Shown here piece by piece: positions 17,922 to 26,626 of a stretch of 64,000 bases of DNA. The notes below the pieces were generated by a model, which saw nothing but the letters and a program-made list of their open reading frames with translations, was not told the DNA's origin and searched no databases. Source of the DNA: Aphodosoma sp051870875 (GTDB lineage: Bacteria > Bacteroidota > Bacteroidia > Bacteroidales > Paludibacteraceae). The stretch spans positions 62,001 through 126,000 of the forward strand of contig JBJECG010000029.1 in the NCBI GenBank assembly GCA_051870875.1, written 5' to 3'. The translations under genes were made by a program, and so were the position numbers. How positions within the stretch are numbered: position 1 is the first letter of the stretch; each line of letters starts with the position of its first letter.

Positions 17922-17960
17922 CGACGGTGTGCCAATATTGTAAAATATTACACATCGTCG
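17922..17960 (+). terminator. Hairpin between gltX and prmA
   Basis: cgacggtgtg pairs with cacatcgtcg (10 bp, one G-T) and aatatt with aatatt inside it, then TATGTTTT. It lies 36 bp after gltX and 15 bp before the prmA start, so it could end gltX transcripts or act on prmA as a leader hairpin. Confidence 0.55.
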
Positions 17961-17974
17961 TATGTTTTAATATT

Positions 17975-18826
17975 ATGAATTATACAAAAGTTACATTCCG
18001 TACCGAAGAATGTGAAGAGTATACAGCGGATTTACTGGCTGCAGAACTGGCAGAAATAGGGTTTGAAAGTTTTGAGGAGACCGGGCGGGGTATAATAGGC
18101 TACTGCCCCACTTCCGTTTTCACGGAAAATGCCATGAAAGCGATAATAGGCAATCTTGAAATAGAAAATCCAGCAAAAATCAAATACAATATATCTAAAG
18201 TTGCCGACCAAAACTGGAATGCGGTCTGGGAACAAAACGGCTACGAACCTATAGAGATTGACAACCGCTGCATAATTCACGCATCTGACAAAACCGTTGA
18301 AAAACGTTACAAATACGATTTGATCATTGATCCCGTGCAATCATTCGGAAGCGGTTATCATCAGACCACACGCATGATATTACGCTGGATTCTCGACAAC
18401 AATGTAACCGGACTTAATGTGTTGGATATGGGTTGCGGAACAGCAGTACTCAGCATACTGGCATCAAAATGCGGAGCAAAATCTGTAACAGCCATCGACA
18501 TAGACCAATGGGCCTGGCAAAATGCCAAAGACAACTGCAAAACAAACGGTATAACCAATGCTGAAATAAGGCTTGGCGATGCTACGTTGCTTGCTGGGTA
18601 TGGAAATAATTTCGATATCGTTTTTGCCAACATCAACCGCAATATATTAGTTGCTGACATGCCAAGATATTCGGCAGCAATGAAATCAGGCGCAAAAATC
18701 ATAATGAGCGGTTATTACCTTTCCGATTTGGACACATTGCGCGAAGAAGCTTCAAAGTACGGGCTGCAGTACATATCGCACACATCCGAAGAAGGGTGGA
18801 CCGCTGCAATGTTCATTAAATTGTAA
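17975..18826 (+). CDS. prmA: Ribosomal protein L11 methyltransferase
   Basis: 283 residues from the ATG at 17975 (MNYTKVTFRTEECEEY), which is where PrmA homology begins; an upstream ATG at 17927 lies inside the hairpin and is unlikely. PrmA trimethylates L11 with S-adenosylmethionine. Visible are the N-terminal substrate domain, the central FGSGYHQTTRMIL motif (PrmA's F-G-x-G-x-H-x-T-T), the SAM motif I VLDMGCGTAVLSILA, and the NINRNIL motif IV. Confidence 0.93.
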   Translation: MNYTKVTFRTEECEEYTADLLAAELAEIGFESFEETGRGIIGYCPTSVFTENAMKAIIGNLEIENPAKIKYNISKVADQNWNAVWEQNGYEPIEIDNRCIIHASDKTVEKRYKYDLIIDPVQSFGSGYHQTTRMILRWILDNNVTGLNVLDMGCGTAVLSILASKCGAKSVTAIDIDQWAWQNAKDNCKTNGITNAEIRLGDATLLAGYGNNFDIVFANINRNILVADMPRYSAAMKSGAKIIMSGYYLSDLDTLREEASKYGLQYISHTSEEGWTAAMFIKL

Positions 18827-19155
18827 CTTCACGTTGGCAGAATCGACATATACGAAAGGCAACCATACCCGGTATAAGGCAGACAATCATTCCAGCCTGC
18901 ATAACCCACAACTTGTTCTTATTTTTCAAAGTCCGATAGATAAACAAACACAAACATCTTTTATTGCCGGAATTATTTTTTGCAGACAAGCCTCTTTATA
19001 TTGGTATTACAATACAATCAACCGTATATCATCATATTATCGATAGCCTTGTAATGATAGTGTGTAAAACTTACGCATAACAAGAATCAGACCGGCACAA
19101 TATGAGCAAAAAAGAATCAAACCGTCTTTTTCCGTATCCACAGCAAGAAAGGCAA
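18827..19155. other. Gene-free gap between convergent prmA and the FemAB-like gene
   Basis: 329 bp, AT-rich. A 70-aa open frame on + (18834-19046) has no credible features. I see no strong terminator hairpin or RNA gene. Confidence 0.5.
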
Positions 19156-20103
19156 CTACCTCAATCTCCGTAAAGAATTATGTACAGCATTGACAAGGCG
19201 GGCAGAACGTCCGCGGCTGACTGAAGTGTAAGGCTGATTGACAGGACCGAACCCTTTGTAAAAACGGGCGACACCATCCAACATGGAACCTTCGCAGTCG
19301 AAAATAAGATTGTGACGGCAACAATGTTCCTTAACAAGATAGTCAAGCAAAAGGAACATAGCACAGCACTCCTTGCCTTGCCAAGTTGACACAGGCGCAA
19401 GAAAATAAACTTTGTCCCGTGTGCGAATTGCAAATACGGCGGCCATCAACACATCTTCGCGCCACGCGCCGTAAAACAGTCCCATTTTGCGGGCATTGAC
19501 AGCGTATACCAAATCAGGTAATTTTCGATGCAACTCTTCTGCTTTATCGCTATTGACAGTCTTCCACAGACGAACAAACTCGTCAATCTCAATATCGTCA
19601 ATTTCCAGTCCCGCTTTTTGCGCTTTATCCAAACTGCGCTTCGTATTCTCGTCATAGCGACTACGAACGACCTGCATACCACCACTGACATCAATGATAT
19701 AATTATTGCGCAACCGGCAAAGCGAAGAGAGTAAAACCGACGGTAACCCGACTGAACATTGCCGTATGGCGGCACAATTCTGATGATTGATATTGAAATC
19801 GTAGAAAATATACGGAATCTTGCGAACGAAAGAAGAGATGATTCCTGCAGTAGGTGGTTCAGCTGATAAAACCCCCAACTGCTGACTCCACCGGGGCTGG
19901 ATAAGATACTGTATGCCGTATTTCCGTTTTAACGGCAATGGCATAACATACTCATACCCGGGAGTAACCAAAGCCTCCCATCCTGGGCATACCACATCAA
20001 GATACCAAGAATAGGCATATGGCAACGAGCAGACGGCATTGTCTACAATCCTATCCCAAAGTTCCTTATCTATCTGATTATGTCGAATATGCAATATCTT
20101 CAC
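19156..20103 (-). CDS. FemAB/GNAT-like acyltransferase
   Basis: 315 residues, complete. The overall layout, with an N-terminal PLPLKRKYGIQYLIQPRWSQQLG segment and a C-terminal LAPVSTWQGKECCAMFLLLDYLV and NLIFDCEGSMLDGVARFYKGFG, fits the uncharacterised FemAB/GNAT-like (Acetyltransf_6 type) proteins common in Bacteroidota. Such enzymes transfer an acyl or aminoacyl group to an acceptor; the acceptor here is unknown. It is the last gene of the minus-strand unit that starts with rfbF, 9 bp after mntP. A link to surface sugar modification is possible but rests only on position. Confidence 0.65.
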   Translation of the reverse strand: MKILHIRHNQIDKELWDRIVDNAVCSLPYAYSWYLDVVCPGWEALVTPGYEYVMPLPLKRKYGIQYLIQPRWSQQLGVLSAEPPTAGIISSFVRKIPYIFYDFNINHQNCAAIRQCSVGLPSVLLSSLCRLRNNYIIDVSGGMQVVRSRYDENTKRSLDKAQKAGLEIDDIEIDEFVRLWKTVNSDKAEELHRKLPDLVYAVNARKMGLFYGAWREDVLMAAVFAIRTRDKVYFLAPVSTWQGKECCAMFLLLDYLVKEHCCRHNLIFDCEGSMLDGVARFYKGFGPVNQPYTSVSRGRSARLVNAVHNSLRRLR

Positions 20104-20112
20104 AAAACGATT

Positions 20113-20682
20113 TCATGAAAAAAACAGATGCTCAACAAGAATTTTGACTCCTATGACCACAAGTATAATACCACCAACGGCTCCAACATTCAATTTCAAA
20201 CGTCTGCCGAAATGCACACCAAGAATGCAACCCAAAAACGTAAACAAAAAACTACCTGCAAATATGATGGCTGAAGCAAGGAACACAAGATTTCCCAACG
20301 GAACGAATATCAGTCCTGTAGCCAAGGCATCGATACTTGTTGCCACCGACAGGACAACCAGAGTACCGAACGATGTATAAGGCGAACGCCCGTCGCCATC
20401 ACCATCGTTAAAACTTTCATATATCATCTTGCCACCAAGACATGATAGGATGGTGAATGCAAACCAATGGTCGAAACGAGAGATAAAATCGGAAAATCCG
20501 ATGCCCAACCCCCATCCAATCAACGGCATAATGCCCTGGAAAAGGCCGAACATCAATGCCATACGCAATATCTTCGCCCAATTGTATCTGCCGTAACTTA
20601 TACTGCCAGCAACAGCCACGGCAAAACAGTCCATAGCCAAACCTATAGAAATAAAAACAATCTCAACAACTGACATAAACAC
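20113..20682 (-). CDS. mntP: Manganese efflux pump MntP
   Basis: 189 residues and six hydrophobic segments. Two homologous halves carry the family's acidic signatures: GLAMDCFAVAVAGS near residue 20 and VATSIDALATGLIFVP near residue 115. MntP exports Mn(II) across the inner membrane. The start may be the ATG at 20682 or the one six bases later. In several phyla mntP is controlled by a yybP-ykoY riboswitch, but only 36 bp separate it from the gene upstream, so no such element fits here. Part of the rfbF-led unit. Confidence 0.93.
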   Translation of the reverse strand: MFMSVVEIVFISIGLAMDCFAVAVAGSISYGRYNWAKILRMALMFGLFQGIMPLIGWGLGIGFSDFISRFDHWFAFTILSCLGGKMIYESFNDGDGDGRSPYTSFGTLVVLSVATSIDALATGLIFVPLGNLVFLASAIIFAGSFLFTFLGCILGVHFGRRLKLNVGAVGGIILVVIGVKILVEHLFFS

Positions 20683-20718
20683 ATTTCAATAATCACACCG
20701 AAAAAAGCTACGTATCCT

Positions 20719-21300
20719 CTAACGAAAACTTGCTTCATAATCTGCAGCAGCCTTTTCCAACTCAGCGTACCACTCTACACCAAAACGACGTACAAGCGGC
20801 TCCTTCAAAAACTTATATACAGGCAATTTGAGTTTTGCCCCCAAACGTTCGGCACAGTCACAAACAGACCAACGGTGATAATTGACTGCTATAAAATGTT
20901 CATACTTATCAAGTCGTACAGGATAGAGGTGACAGGATACGGGTTTGTAAAAATCGGTTTTACCCTCGCGCCAAGCCTTTTCGATGGCACATTTCCGAAT
21001 GCCATCGGCTGAATCCACGTAGGAAAAAACGCATTCACGACCGTTGACGATGGAAGTGACCAAATCGCCATCCGCATCAAAACAGGCCACCCCGTGTTCA
21101 TTGATTTCCCGTCGGCATGATTCAGACAAATCATCCCAAATGACGGGTAACACAGCCTCCAATTGTTCAAGTTCCTCATGTTCCAATGGAGCTCCGCTAT
21201 CACCTTCAATACAGCATTGTCCGCGACAAACGCCAAGGTCGCAACAAAACTGCTGTTCAAAAAGTTCAAAACTTACTACTGTATCTCCTATTTCAACCAT
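20719..21300 (-). CDS. DUF3109 cysteine-rich protein
   Basis: 193 residues from the ATG at 21300 (MVEIGDTVVSFELFEQQF), the usual family start; an ATG 12 bases upstream is also in frame. The N-terminal Cys cluster CCDLGVCRGQCC and further cysteines (GRECVFSY, KCAIEKA, CHLYPVR, CDCAERLG) suggest a Zn or Fe-S site like that of the YkgJ group. The family is well conserved in Bacteroidota and has no known function. Gene order puts it between the RmlC-like epimerase and mntP. Confidence 0.88.
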   Translation of the reverse strand: MVEIGDTVVSFELFEQQFCCDLGVCRGQCCIEGDSGAPLEHEELEQLEAVLPVIWDDLSESCRREINEHGVACFDADGDLVTSIVNGRECVFSYVDSADGIRKCAIEKAWREGKTDFYKPVSCHLYPVRLDKYEHFIAVNYHRWSVCDCAERLGAKLKLPVYKFLKEPLVRRFGVEWYAELEKAAADYEASFR

Positions 21301-21342
21301 CTTATACAACACTATTTTTATATAAGCTCCACACCAACAATA

Positions 21343-21798
21343 TCAACCTAACGGATATTCCATATACGAGAGTTCGCGCCGGTCTGCTTCGGCAGGATCG
21401 TGAGGTTCCGGAATGACATCCATCAACAGAGAAACGCCATGCGCAATACCGTCAAAAGCCATCCAAAGCCCCGGATCCACGGTCAGACGGGCATAACTAC
21501 TGTCACTGTCCGGAGACAAAACCACTTGCATATATGAGCCGCAAGTAGGACTGCCGACCCTATCATCGTAAATGGTAAAACGAATCATACCCTTTACGAC
21601 TACAATATTCAAAGCCATACGATTGTGACGCTTCCAACCTTTAACATCGCCATACAACACTTCCGAGAAATAGACCTCACCAAAACCAGCATAGCCGACA
21701 TCGGTTGACTTCATAGCATGCAAAACATCTCCCTTAGGAGTATGAATACGCCGTAACGGAGTGACTACCACCCCATTGATACCATCCACTCTTCTCAT
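21343..21798 (-). CDS. RmlC-like nucleotide-sugar 3,5-epimerase (cupin)
   Basis: 151 residues from the ATG at 21798, which overlaps the rfbG stop as ATGA; the longer open frame to 21891 lies inside rfbG. The sequence MRRVDGINGVVVTPLRRIHT, then VYFSEVLYGDVKGWKRHNRM and VVKGMIRFTIYDDR follows the 'dTDP-4-dehydrorhamnose 3,5-epimerase family' cupin pattern, in the shorter, divergent branch found beside CDP-glucose genes. It probably acts on CDP-4-keto-6-deoxyglucose or a derivative rather than on the dTDP sugar (inference from rfbF and rfbG next to it). Confidence 0.75.
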   Translation of the reverse strand: MRRVDGINGVVVTPLRRIHTPKGDVLHAMKSTDVGYAGFGEVYFSEVLYGDVKGWKRHNRMALNIVVVKGMIRFTIYDDRVGSPTCGSYMQVVLSPDSDSSYARLTVDPGLWMAFDGIAHGVSLLMDVIPEPHDPAEADRRELSYMEYPLG

Positions 21799-22889
21799 AA
21801 ACCAGCTGCCATTTGCGATTGATAACCGGCAATCTGCCGTTGTGTAAGCAGCATCATGTCTGTGTCGCCACGATAATAGGCCGAATACCAATCAGTGATA
21901 TATCGCACAGTCTGCACGTAATCAAGCGTAGCATGCCAATGGAGACAGGCCAAAGCCTTGTCACAATTGAGTTTCAGGAGTTTTGCCTCCTCAAACGGGA
22001 TTTGCCCCGTAACCTTTACACATTCACCGACATTCATGCCCCAAAGACGCGCTATGTCCTGAACAAGTTGCAGCACAGTTTTGGTCTGCTCGGCGCGAGG
22101 GCCAAAATTGAAAGCCTCACCCGATTTCACTTCTCCTGACGCCAAGGCTTCGCCAAGCCGGAGATAACCGCCAAGCGGCTCAAGAACATGCTGCCAAGGA
22201 CGTGTTGCACGGGGACTGCGTATTTCAACCGCCCGGTGCTCAACAAAAGCTTTGACAGTATCAACCACGATGCGATCCTTACTCCAATCCCCTCCTCCGA
22301 TGACATTCCCGGCACGAGCCACACCTAAAGTGACATATCCGTGATTTTTAAAGAAAGAATGCCAATAACTTTTAATGACCAGTTCGGCGGCACCTTTAGA
22401 ACCTGAATAGACATCCTTTCCTCCCAAAGCATCATTTTCGCGGTAGCCCCAAATCCACTCCACATTGTCATAAGCCTTATCACTTGTAATCATCACCACC
22501 GTCATATGCCAGTCGGCCATACGGACAGCATCAAGTACAGATGCCGTACCAACCACATTGGTTGTAACGGTATCGAAAGGGGCATCATATGATTTTGAAA
22601 CGATGGCCTGAGCAGCGAGATGAAACACGAAATCGGGTTTCACCTCATGAAGCCATGAAGCGAACGCCTCCTTATCGCGGATATCCCCCCAACGGTGATT
22701 AATACGCCCTTCAAGCCCAAGTACTTCGAACATAGACGGCTTCTGCGGAATATCGACAGAATATCCGTAAACATCGGCACCCATCATCAACAACCATGCA
22801 GTGAGCCACGAACCTTTGAAACCGGTATTTCCGGTAACCAAGACTTTCTTTCCTTTATAACATTCCATACATTTCGGTCTATTTCTCAT
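21795..22889 (-). CDS. rfbG: CDP-glucose 4,6-dehydratase
   Basis: 364 residues from the ATG at 22889, which overlaps the rfbF stop (TAATG); an ATG at 22868 (MECYKGKKVLVTG) is the alternative. It converts CDP-glucose to CDP-4-keto-6-deoxyglucose with bound NAD. Extended-SDR signs: the nucleotide motif GNTGFKGSWL (usually GHTGFKGSWL in RfbG), FHLAAQAIV, TSDKAYDN, and the catalytic YSGSKGAAE (Tyr-x3-Lys). The ARAGNVIGGGDWSKDRIV block is typical of RfbG. It is translationally coupled to rfbF before it and the epimerase after it. Confidence 0.95.
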   Translation of the reverse strand: MRNRPKCMECYKGKKVLVTGNTGFKGSWLTAWLLMMGADVYGYSVDIPQKPSMFEVLGLEGRINHRWGDIRDKEAFASWLHEVKPDFVFHLAAQAIVSKSYDAPFDTVTTNVVGTASVLDAVRMADWHMTVVMITSDKAYDNVEWIWGYRENDALGGKDVYSGSKGAAELVIKSYWHSFFKNHGYVTLGVARAGNVIGGGDWSKDRIVVDTVKAFVEHRAVEIRSPRATRPWQHVLEPLGGYLRLGEALASGEVKSGEAFNFGPRAEQTKTVLQLVQDIARLWGMNVGECVKVTGQIPFEEAKLLKLNCDKALACLHWHATLDYVQTVRYITDWYSAYYRGDTDMMLLTQRQIAGYQSQMAAGL

Positions 22890-23659
22890 TACCACACTTT
22901 CCAAGGAGCATTACCAGAATTCCACAGCTGGTTCAGTTCATTGTTGTCGTTGAGCGTATCCATAGGCTTCCAAAAGCCACAATGCTTGTAGGCATTCATC
23001 TCACTTTCAGCCAAAAGTCGTTGCATAGGTTCACGCTCAAACATCTCGTTATCACCCTTCAGGACATCAAATACATGCGGTTCACAAACAAAAAAACCGG
23101 CATTTATCCATGATCCGCCAGACTTGGGTTTCTCCAGAAAATTACGAATAGCCCCATCATCGGCAATATCCACAACGCCCAATTTGCCACTCGGCTGATA
23201 AGTGGTCATAGTCAATGCCTTGCCGGCGGCTTTATGTGCTTCTATCGTTTTGGGAATATCGATATCACCCACCCCATCGCCATAAGTAAGGAGAAACGGC
23301 TCGTTGCCAACATACCGCTGAATACGTTTGATACGTCCGCCAGTCATGGTATTGATACCAGTATCTATCATAGTGACACGCCAATTTTCGGAATGGTTGT
23401 CAAGCACCTCAATACTGTTGTCTGAAAGGTCGACCGTCATATCACAATTGTGGCGGAAATAGTTGGCGAAATACTCTTTTATAACATACTGCTTGTAACC
23501 GCAGCATATGATAAAATCGTTGAAACCATAATGGCTGTAAATCTTCATGATATGCCACAAAACCGGTTTTCCGCCAATCTCCACCATAGGTTTCGGGACA
23601 ACCTGTGTAACCTCACTCAACCGAGTACCGAACCCACCAGCCAACAATACTACTTTCAT
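22889..23659 (-). CDS. rfbF: Glucose-1-phosphate cytidylyltransferase
   Basis: 256 residues from the ATG at 23659 (MKVVLLAGGFGTRLSEVTQ), the canonical nucleotidyltransferase opening; 45 extra codons upstream in the same frame are leader sequence. It makes CDP-glucose from CTP and glucose-1-phosphate, the first step toward CDP-6-deoxy sugars of LPS or capsule. PKPMVEIGGKPVLWHIMKIY, FLLTYGDGVGDID and FLEKPKSGGSWINAGFFV are present. The promoter at 23821-23849 would give a leader of about 155 nt. The genes after it stop at the 3,5-epimerase; rfbH is not present. Confidence 0.95.
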   Translation of the reverse strand: MKVVLLAGGFGTRLSEVTQVVPKPMVEIGGKPVLWHIMKIYSHYGFNDFIICCGYKQYVIKEYFANYFRHNCDMTVDLSDNSIEVLDNHSENWRVTMIDTGINTMTGGRIKRIQRYVGNEPFLLTYGDGVGDIDIPKTIEAHKAAGKALTMTTYQPSGKLGVVDIADDGAIRNFLEKPKSGGSWINAGFFVCEPHVFDVLKGDNEMFEREPMQRLLAESEMNAYKHCGFWKPMDTLNDNNELNQLWNSGNAPWKVW

Positions 23660-23745
23660 AAGACAAATTTCTATTTTTGCTACGACTGATTTTACAACGG
23701 AAAGCCTGAACAGTATCCTGAATATACAAAAACTACGGCAATGAG

Positions 23746-24217
23746 CTGAAAATCCAGCAATTGCCATGTATTTACCGCCAGTATTGCAATCCAACGTATT
23801 ATTTACCTACCTATAATCTGCAAAGGTAATAAATTATTCGGTATACAAACCAGCGTGCAGCAAAAAATCTTCAGGGAAACGAATACAAAACTATATATTC
23901 CATACGTTTTGAACTTACATACCAGATTCCGTATCAACCAACCGGCATTACACATTCCCGTTTCCGATAACTCAAAACGGCCCAACTGTCCAATACGATG
24001 TCAGCCACAACCAATGCCCATAACTGCAAATCTTTTTTTATTTACAGAAATGCCATCTTTCTTCATAATCCGGTGCCACAACACCATGTTGATCGTTACT
24101 TTTGCCGATACTTCAGGCAGACACCAAAATTGGATACAAATATTTTACAGATGCAGAATGCGTATTCCGGGAATACCGACATGGATTTATGGTACATTGA
24201 AGCCTGAAAATCCAGCA
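23746..24217. repeat. 14-bp direct repeat pair, 458 bp apart
   Basis: ctgaaaatccagca occurs exactly at 23746-23759 and again at 24204-24217. Each copy is itself a small imperfect palindrome (CTG...CAG). The two lie on either side of the gene-free stretch and its promoter for rfbF. Confidence 0.5.
23821..23849 (-). promoter_or_regulatory. Bacteroides-type promoter of the rfbF unit
   Basis: On the minus strand TTTG (23849-23846), 17 bp, TACCTTTG (23828-23821). Boxes are perfect, spacing is 2 bp short of the usual 19-21. It would drive rfbF through the FemAB-like gene. Confidence 0.55.
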
Positions 24218-24338
24218 TAAAAAATACAACAGACAAACATTCGTTTGATATCAAAGAGTTGAGGATAACAGAAGTTTTTGTGGCGGAAGGTGGAACTGTA
24301 TGAAATTTTTGATTGCCAAGCTATTGTACCATACTATC

Positions 24339-24369
24339 TTGGCATTTTCAGAAAAAGAGAGTATCTTTG
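24339..24369 (+). promoter_or_regulatory. Bacteroides-type promoter of the FAD oxidoreductase gene
   Basis: TTG (24339-24341), 20 bp, TATCTTTG (24362-24369). The ATG at 24412 follows 42 bp later. Confidence 0.7.
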
Positions 24370-24411
24370 CATGTGAATAGAGAGTTATATACAAAGTAAC
24401 AGACAGACATA

Positions 24412-25986
24412 ATGATGCACGAAATACAACTGACACTGTCGCCTGAAGAGGCATCCACACCCGACCAGTTAAAACAAGCCATCGGCAATAATCTGGGTCT
24501 AAAAATTTCAGACATTACCCATATAGACATAATAAAGAAATCCATCGATTCGAGGGGCCGATTTCCCAAAATACTGCTCAGAGCCAATGTATATCTCGGA
24601 GAAAAGCCTAAGTATCAATACCAAAACAGATTTGAATATAAAGACGTTACACATGCACAGGAAGTAATCATAACAGGGTCGGGGCCGGCAGGTCTGTTTG
24701 CCGCCCTGCGGTTGATAGAATATGGCATAAAGCCGATTGTGCTGGAACGCGGCAAAGAGGTGCCCGAAAGGAAAAAAGACATTGCACAACTCAACAGAAA
24801 CAACAGCCTGAACGAAGAGAGCAACTACTGTTTCGGAGAGGGAGGAGCCGGAACATTTTCGGACGGCAAACTCTATAGCCGATCGAACAAACGCGGCAAC
24901 ATACAACGCATATTAGAGATATTCCATCTGCACGGAGCACAGGATGAGATACTTTTCGAGGCCCATCCACATATAGGCACAGACCGACTGCCCGCCATAA
25001 TCAAAAACATGCGCCAACGCATAACGGACTGTGGGGGGGAAATACATTTCAACTGCCGTGTAGATGACATAATGCTAAACAACGGTGCCGTAAAAGGAGT
25101 GAAGTGTGCAAATGGGGAAATTTACAATGCCGAGTATTTGATTCTTGCAACGGGGCATTCGGCAAGAGACATATACCACCTGCTACACAACAAAGGCATC
25201 ACACTGCAAGCCAAAGGTTTTGCCGTTGGTGTACGGGTAGAACATCCGCAGGACCTGATAGACAGTATACAATACCACAGCCGCACACGAAACGCTTATT
25301 TGCCAGCAGCATCATACAGTCTGGTACACCAGGCGGACGGACGAGGAGTATATTCGTTCTGCATGTGTCCGGGCGGCTATATAGTGCCGAGTGCCACATC
25401 CCACAACCAGATAGTCGTAAACGGGATGAGTGCCTCACGCCGCAATTCGCCGTTTGCCAATTCGGGTATCGTGGTGGAACTGCATCCTGATGACTTGCCG
25501 GAATATGAACAACATAATGAGTTACGCGGACTGATGTTTCAAGAATACCTTGAGCGCATGGCATTCAACAATAACGGTGGCGGACTGCAAACCGCCCCGG
25601 CCCAAAGGCTGAATGATTTTGTACGCGGCAAACTGTCGTATGATCTTCCCCAGTGTTCGTATTTGCCGGGAGTAATATCATCACCACTACACTTCTGGCT
25701 ACCCAAGTGCATAAACGACAGACTGCAGGAAGGATTCAAGGCATTTGACAAAAAGATGCACGGATTCATCACCAGAGAAGCCATAATAGTAGGTGTGGAA
25801 AGCCGTTCATCATCACCAGTACGCATACCGCGTGATCCGGATACCCTGCAACATGTGACGGTGAACGGCCTTTATCCGTCGGGAGAAGGATCGGGCTACG
25901 CCGGCGGCATAACATCAAGTGCAATGGACGGAGAGAACTGCGCAAACAAAATAGCGCAATGCATCAATACAAAACGCCGAATTTAA
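24412..25986 (+). CDS. FAD-dependent dehydrogenase (COG2509 type)
   Basis: 524 residues. After an 80-residue N-terminal domain (ISDITHIDIIKKSIDSRG) comes the FAD-binding GSGPAGLFAALRLIEYG (GxGxxG) with an acidic end in VLERG, then CFGEGGAGTFSDGKLYSR, LILATGHSARD and the C-terminal PSGEGSGYAGGITSSAMDG flavin motif. This order defines the widespread COG2509 'FAD-dependent dehydrogenase' group, whose substrate is unknown. It starts with MMHE; the second Met is an alternative. An acyltransferase follows 84 bp later on the same strand. Confidence 0.85.
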   Translation: MMHEIQLTLSPEEASTPDQLKQAIGNNLGLKISDITHIDIIKKSIDSRGRFPKILLRANVYLGEKPKYQYQNRFEYKDVTHAQEVIITGSGPAGLFAALRLIEYGIKPIVLERGKEVPERKKDIAQLNRNNSLNEESNYCFGEGGAGTFSDGKLYSRSNKRGNIQRILEIFHLHGAQDEILFEAHPHIGTDRLPAIIKNMRQRITDCGGEIHFNCRVDDIMLNNGAVKGVKCANGEIYNAEYLILATGHSARDIYHLLHNKGITLQAKGFAVGVRVEHPQDLIDSIQYHSRTRNAYLPAASYSLVHQADGRGVYSFCMCPGGYIVPSATSHNQIVVNGMSASRRNSPFANSGIVVELHPDDLPEYEQHNELRGLMFQEYLERMAFNNNGGGLQTAPAQRLNDFVRGKLSYDLPQCSYLPGVISSPLHFWLPKCINDRLQEGFKAFDKKMHGFITREAIIVGVESRSSSPVRIPRDPDTLQHVTVNGLYPSGEGSGYAGGITSSAMDGENCANKIAQCINTKRRI

Positions 25987-26070
25987 CATAAATAACCCAC
26001 AAAAATTGGTTTATATCATAATATCCAAACAACAGCAATTTCTGCAGGTTACTTAACCATTGATTCAACT

Positions 26071-26613
26071 ATGAAAGAAAACTGCGCACACAAGATTTTG
26101 AGTCATTTCGGATGGCAATTGAAAACAGATATAGAACTGCCGGCAAAATGTGTGATATGTGTAGCACCACATACATCGAACTGGGATTTCGTGATAGGAG
26201 TGCTATTCAAGTCGGCATTACATATAAAAGCCTCGTTTTTCATGAAAAAGGAATGGTTCCGCTTTCCATTTGGAAAGATAATGCGTAAATTGGGAGGAAT
26301 ACCAGTCAACAGGGACAGAAAGACAAGCATGACCGACCGTATAGCCCAAGAATATTCACAACGCGAACAACTGGCAGTGGCCCTGACTCCAGAAGGTACA
26401 CGCAGCTACAATCCAAACTGGAAGCACGGTTTCTATCATATAGCCCAAAAAGCCAATGTACCCATAGTGTTAGCCTTCATTGACTACAAGAAAAAAACAG
26501 CCGGTTATGAAACCGTATTCATCCCAACAGGCAATATCGATGCCGACATACAAAAAATAAAAGATTACTACCGTAATGTGTCGGCCAAATATCCCGAGAA
26601 ATTCGGATTGTAA
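26071..26613 (+). CDS. PlsC-like 1-acylglycerol-3-phosphate acyltransferase
   Basis: 180 residues, shorter than classical PlsC. It has the four acyltransferase blocks: APHTSNWDF with the HX4D pair His34/Asp39, GGIPVNRDRKTSM, LTPEGTRSYNPNWKHGFYHIA and the hydrophobic VPIVLAFIDY. No clear membrane anchor is seen, as in the 'lysophospholipid acyltransferase family, DUF374-like/YihG' small members. It could acylate lysophosphatidate or another lipid. Convergent with porE, with only 13 bp between the stops. Confidence 0.85.
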   Translation: MKENCAHKILSHFGWQLKTDIELPAKCVICVAPHTSNWDFVIGVLFKSALHIKASFFMKKEWFRFPFGKIMRKLGGIPVNRDRKTSMTDRIAQEYSQREQLAVALTPEGTRSYNPNWKHGFYHIAQKANVPIVLAFIDYKKKTAGYETVFIPTGNIDADIQKIKDYYRNVSAKYPEKFGL

Positions 26614-26626
26614 CAACCGGCACCAA

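Larger units (their letters stand above)
23660..24411. other. Intergenic region with two divergent promoters
   Basis: 752 bp between rfbF (-) and the FAD oxidoreductase (+). It holds one promoter for each side, the long rfbF leader and a 14-bp direct repeat. A 121-aa open frame on + (23855-24220) looks like noise: low complexity, no start signal, no resemblance to anything I know. No RNA gene recognised. Confidence 0.55.

Noticed and set aside
20683..20718. yybP-ykoY manganese riboswitch before mntP
   Set aside because: Only 36 bp separate mntP from the previous gene, too short for the element.
23855..24220. 121-codon plus-strand frame in the rfbF-oxidoreductase gap
   Set aside because: Runs through the rfbF promoter, has no start signal and looks like random translation of AT-rich DNA.
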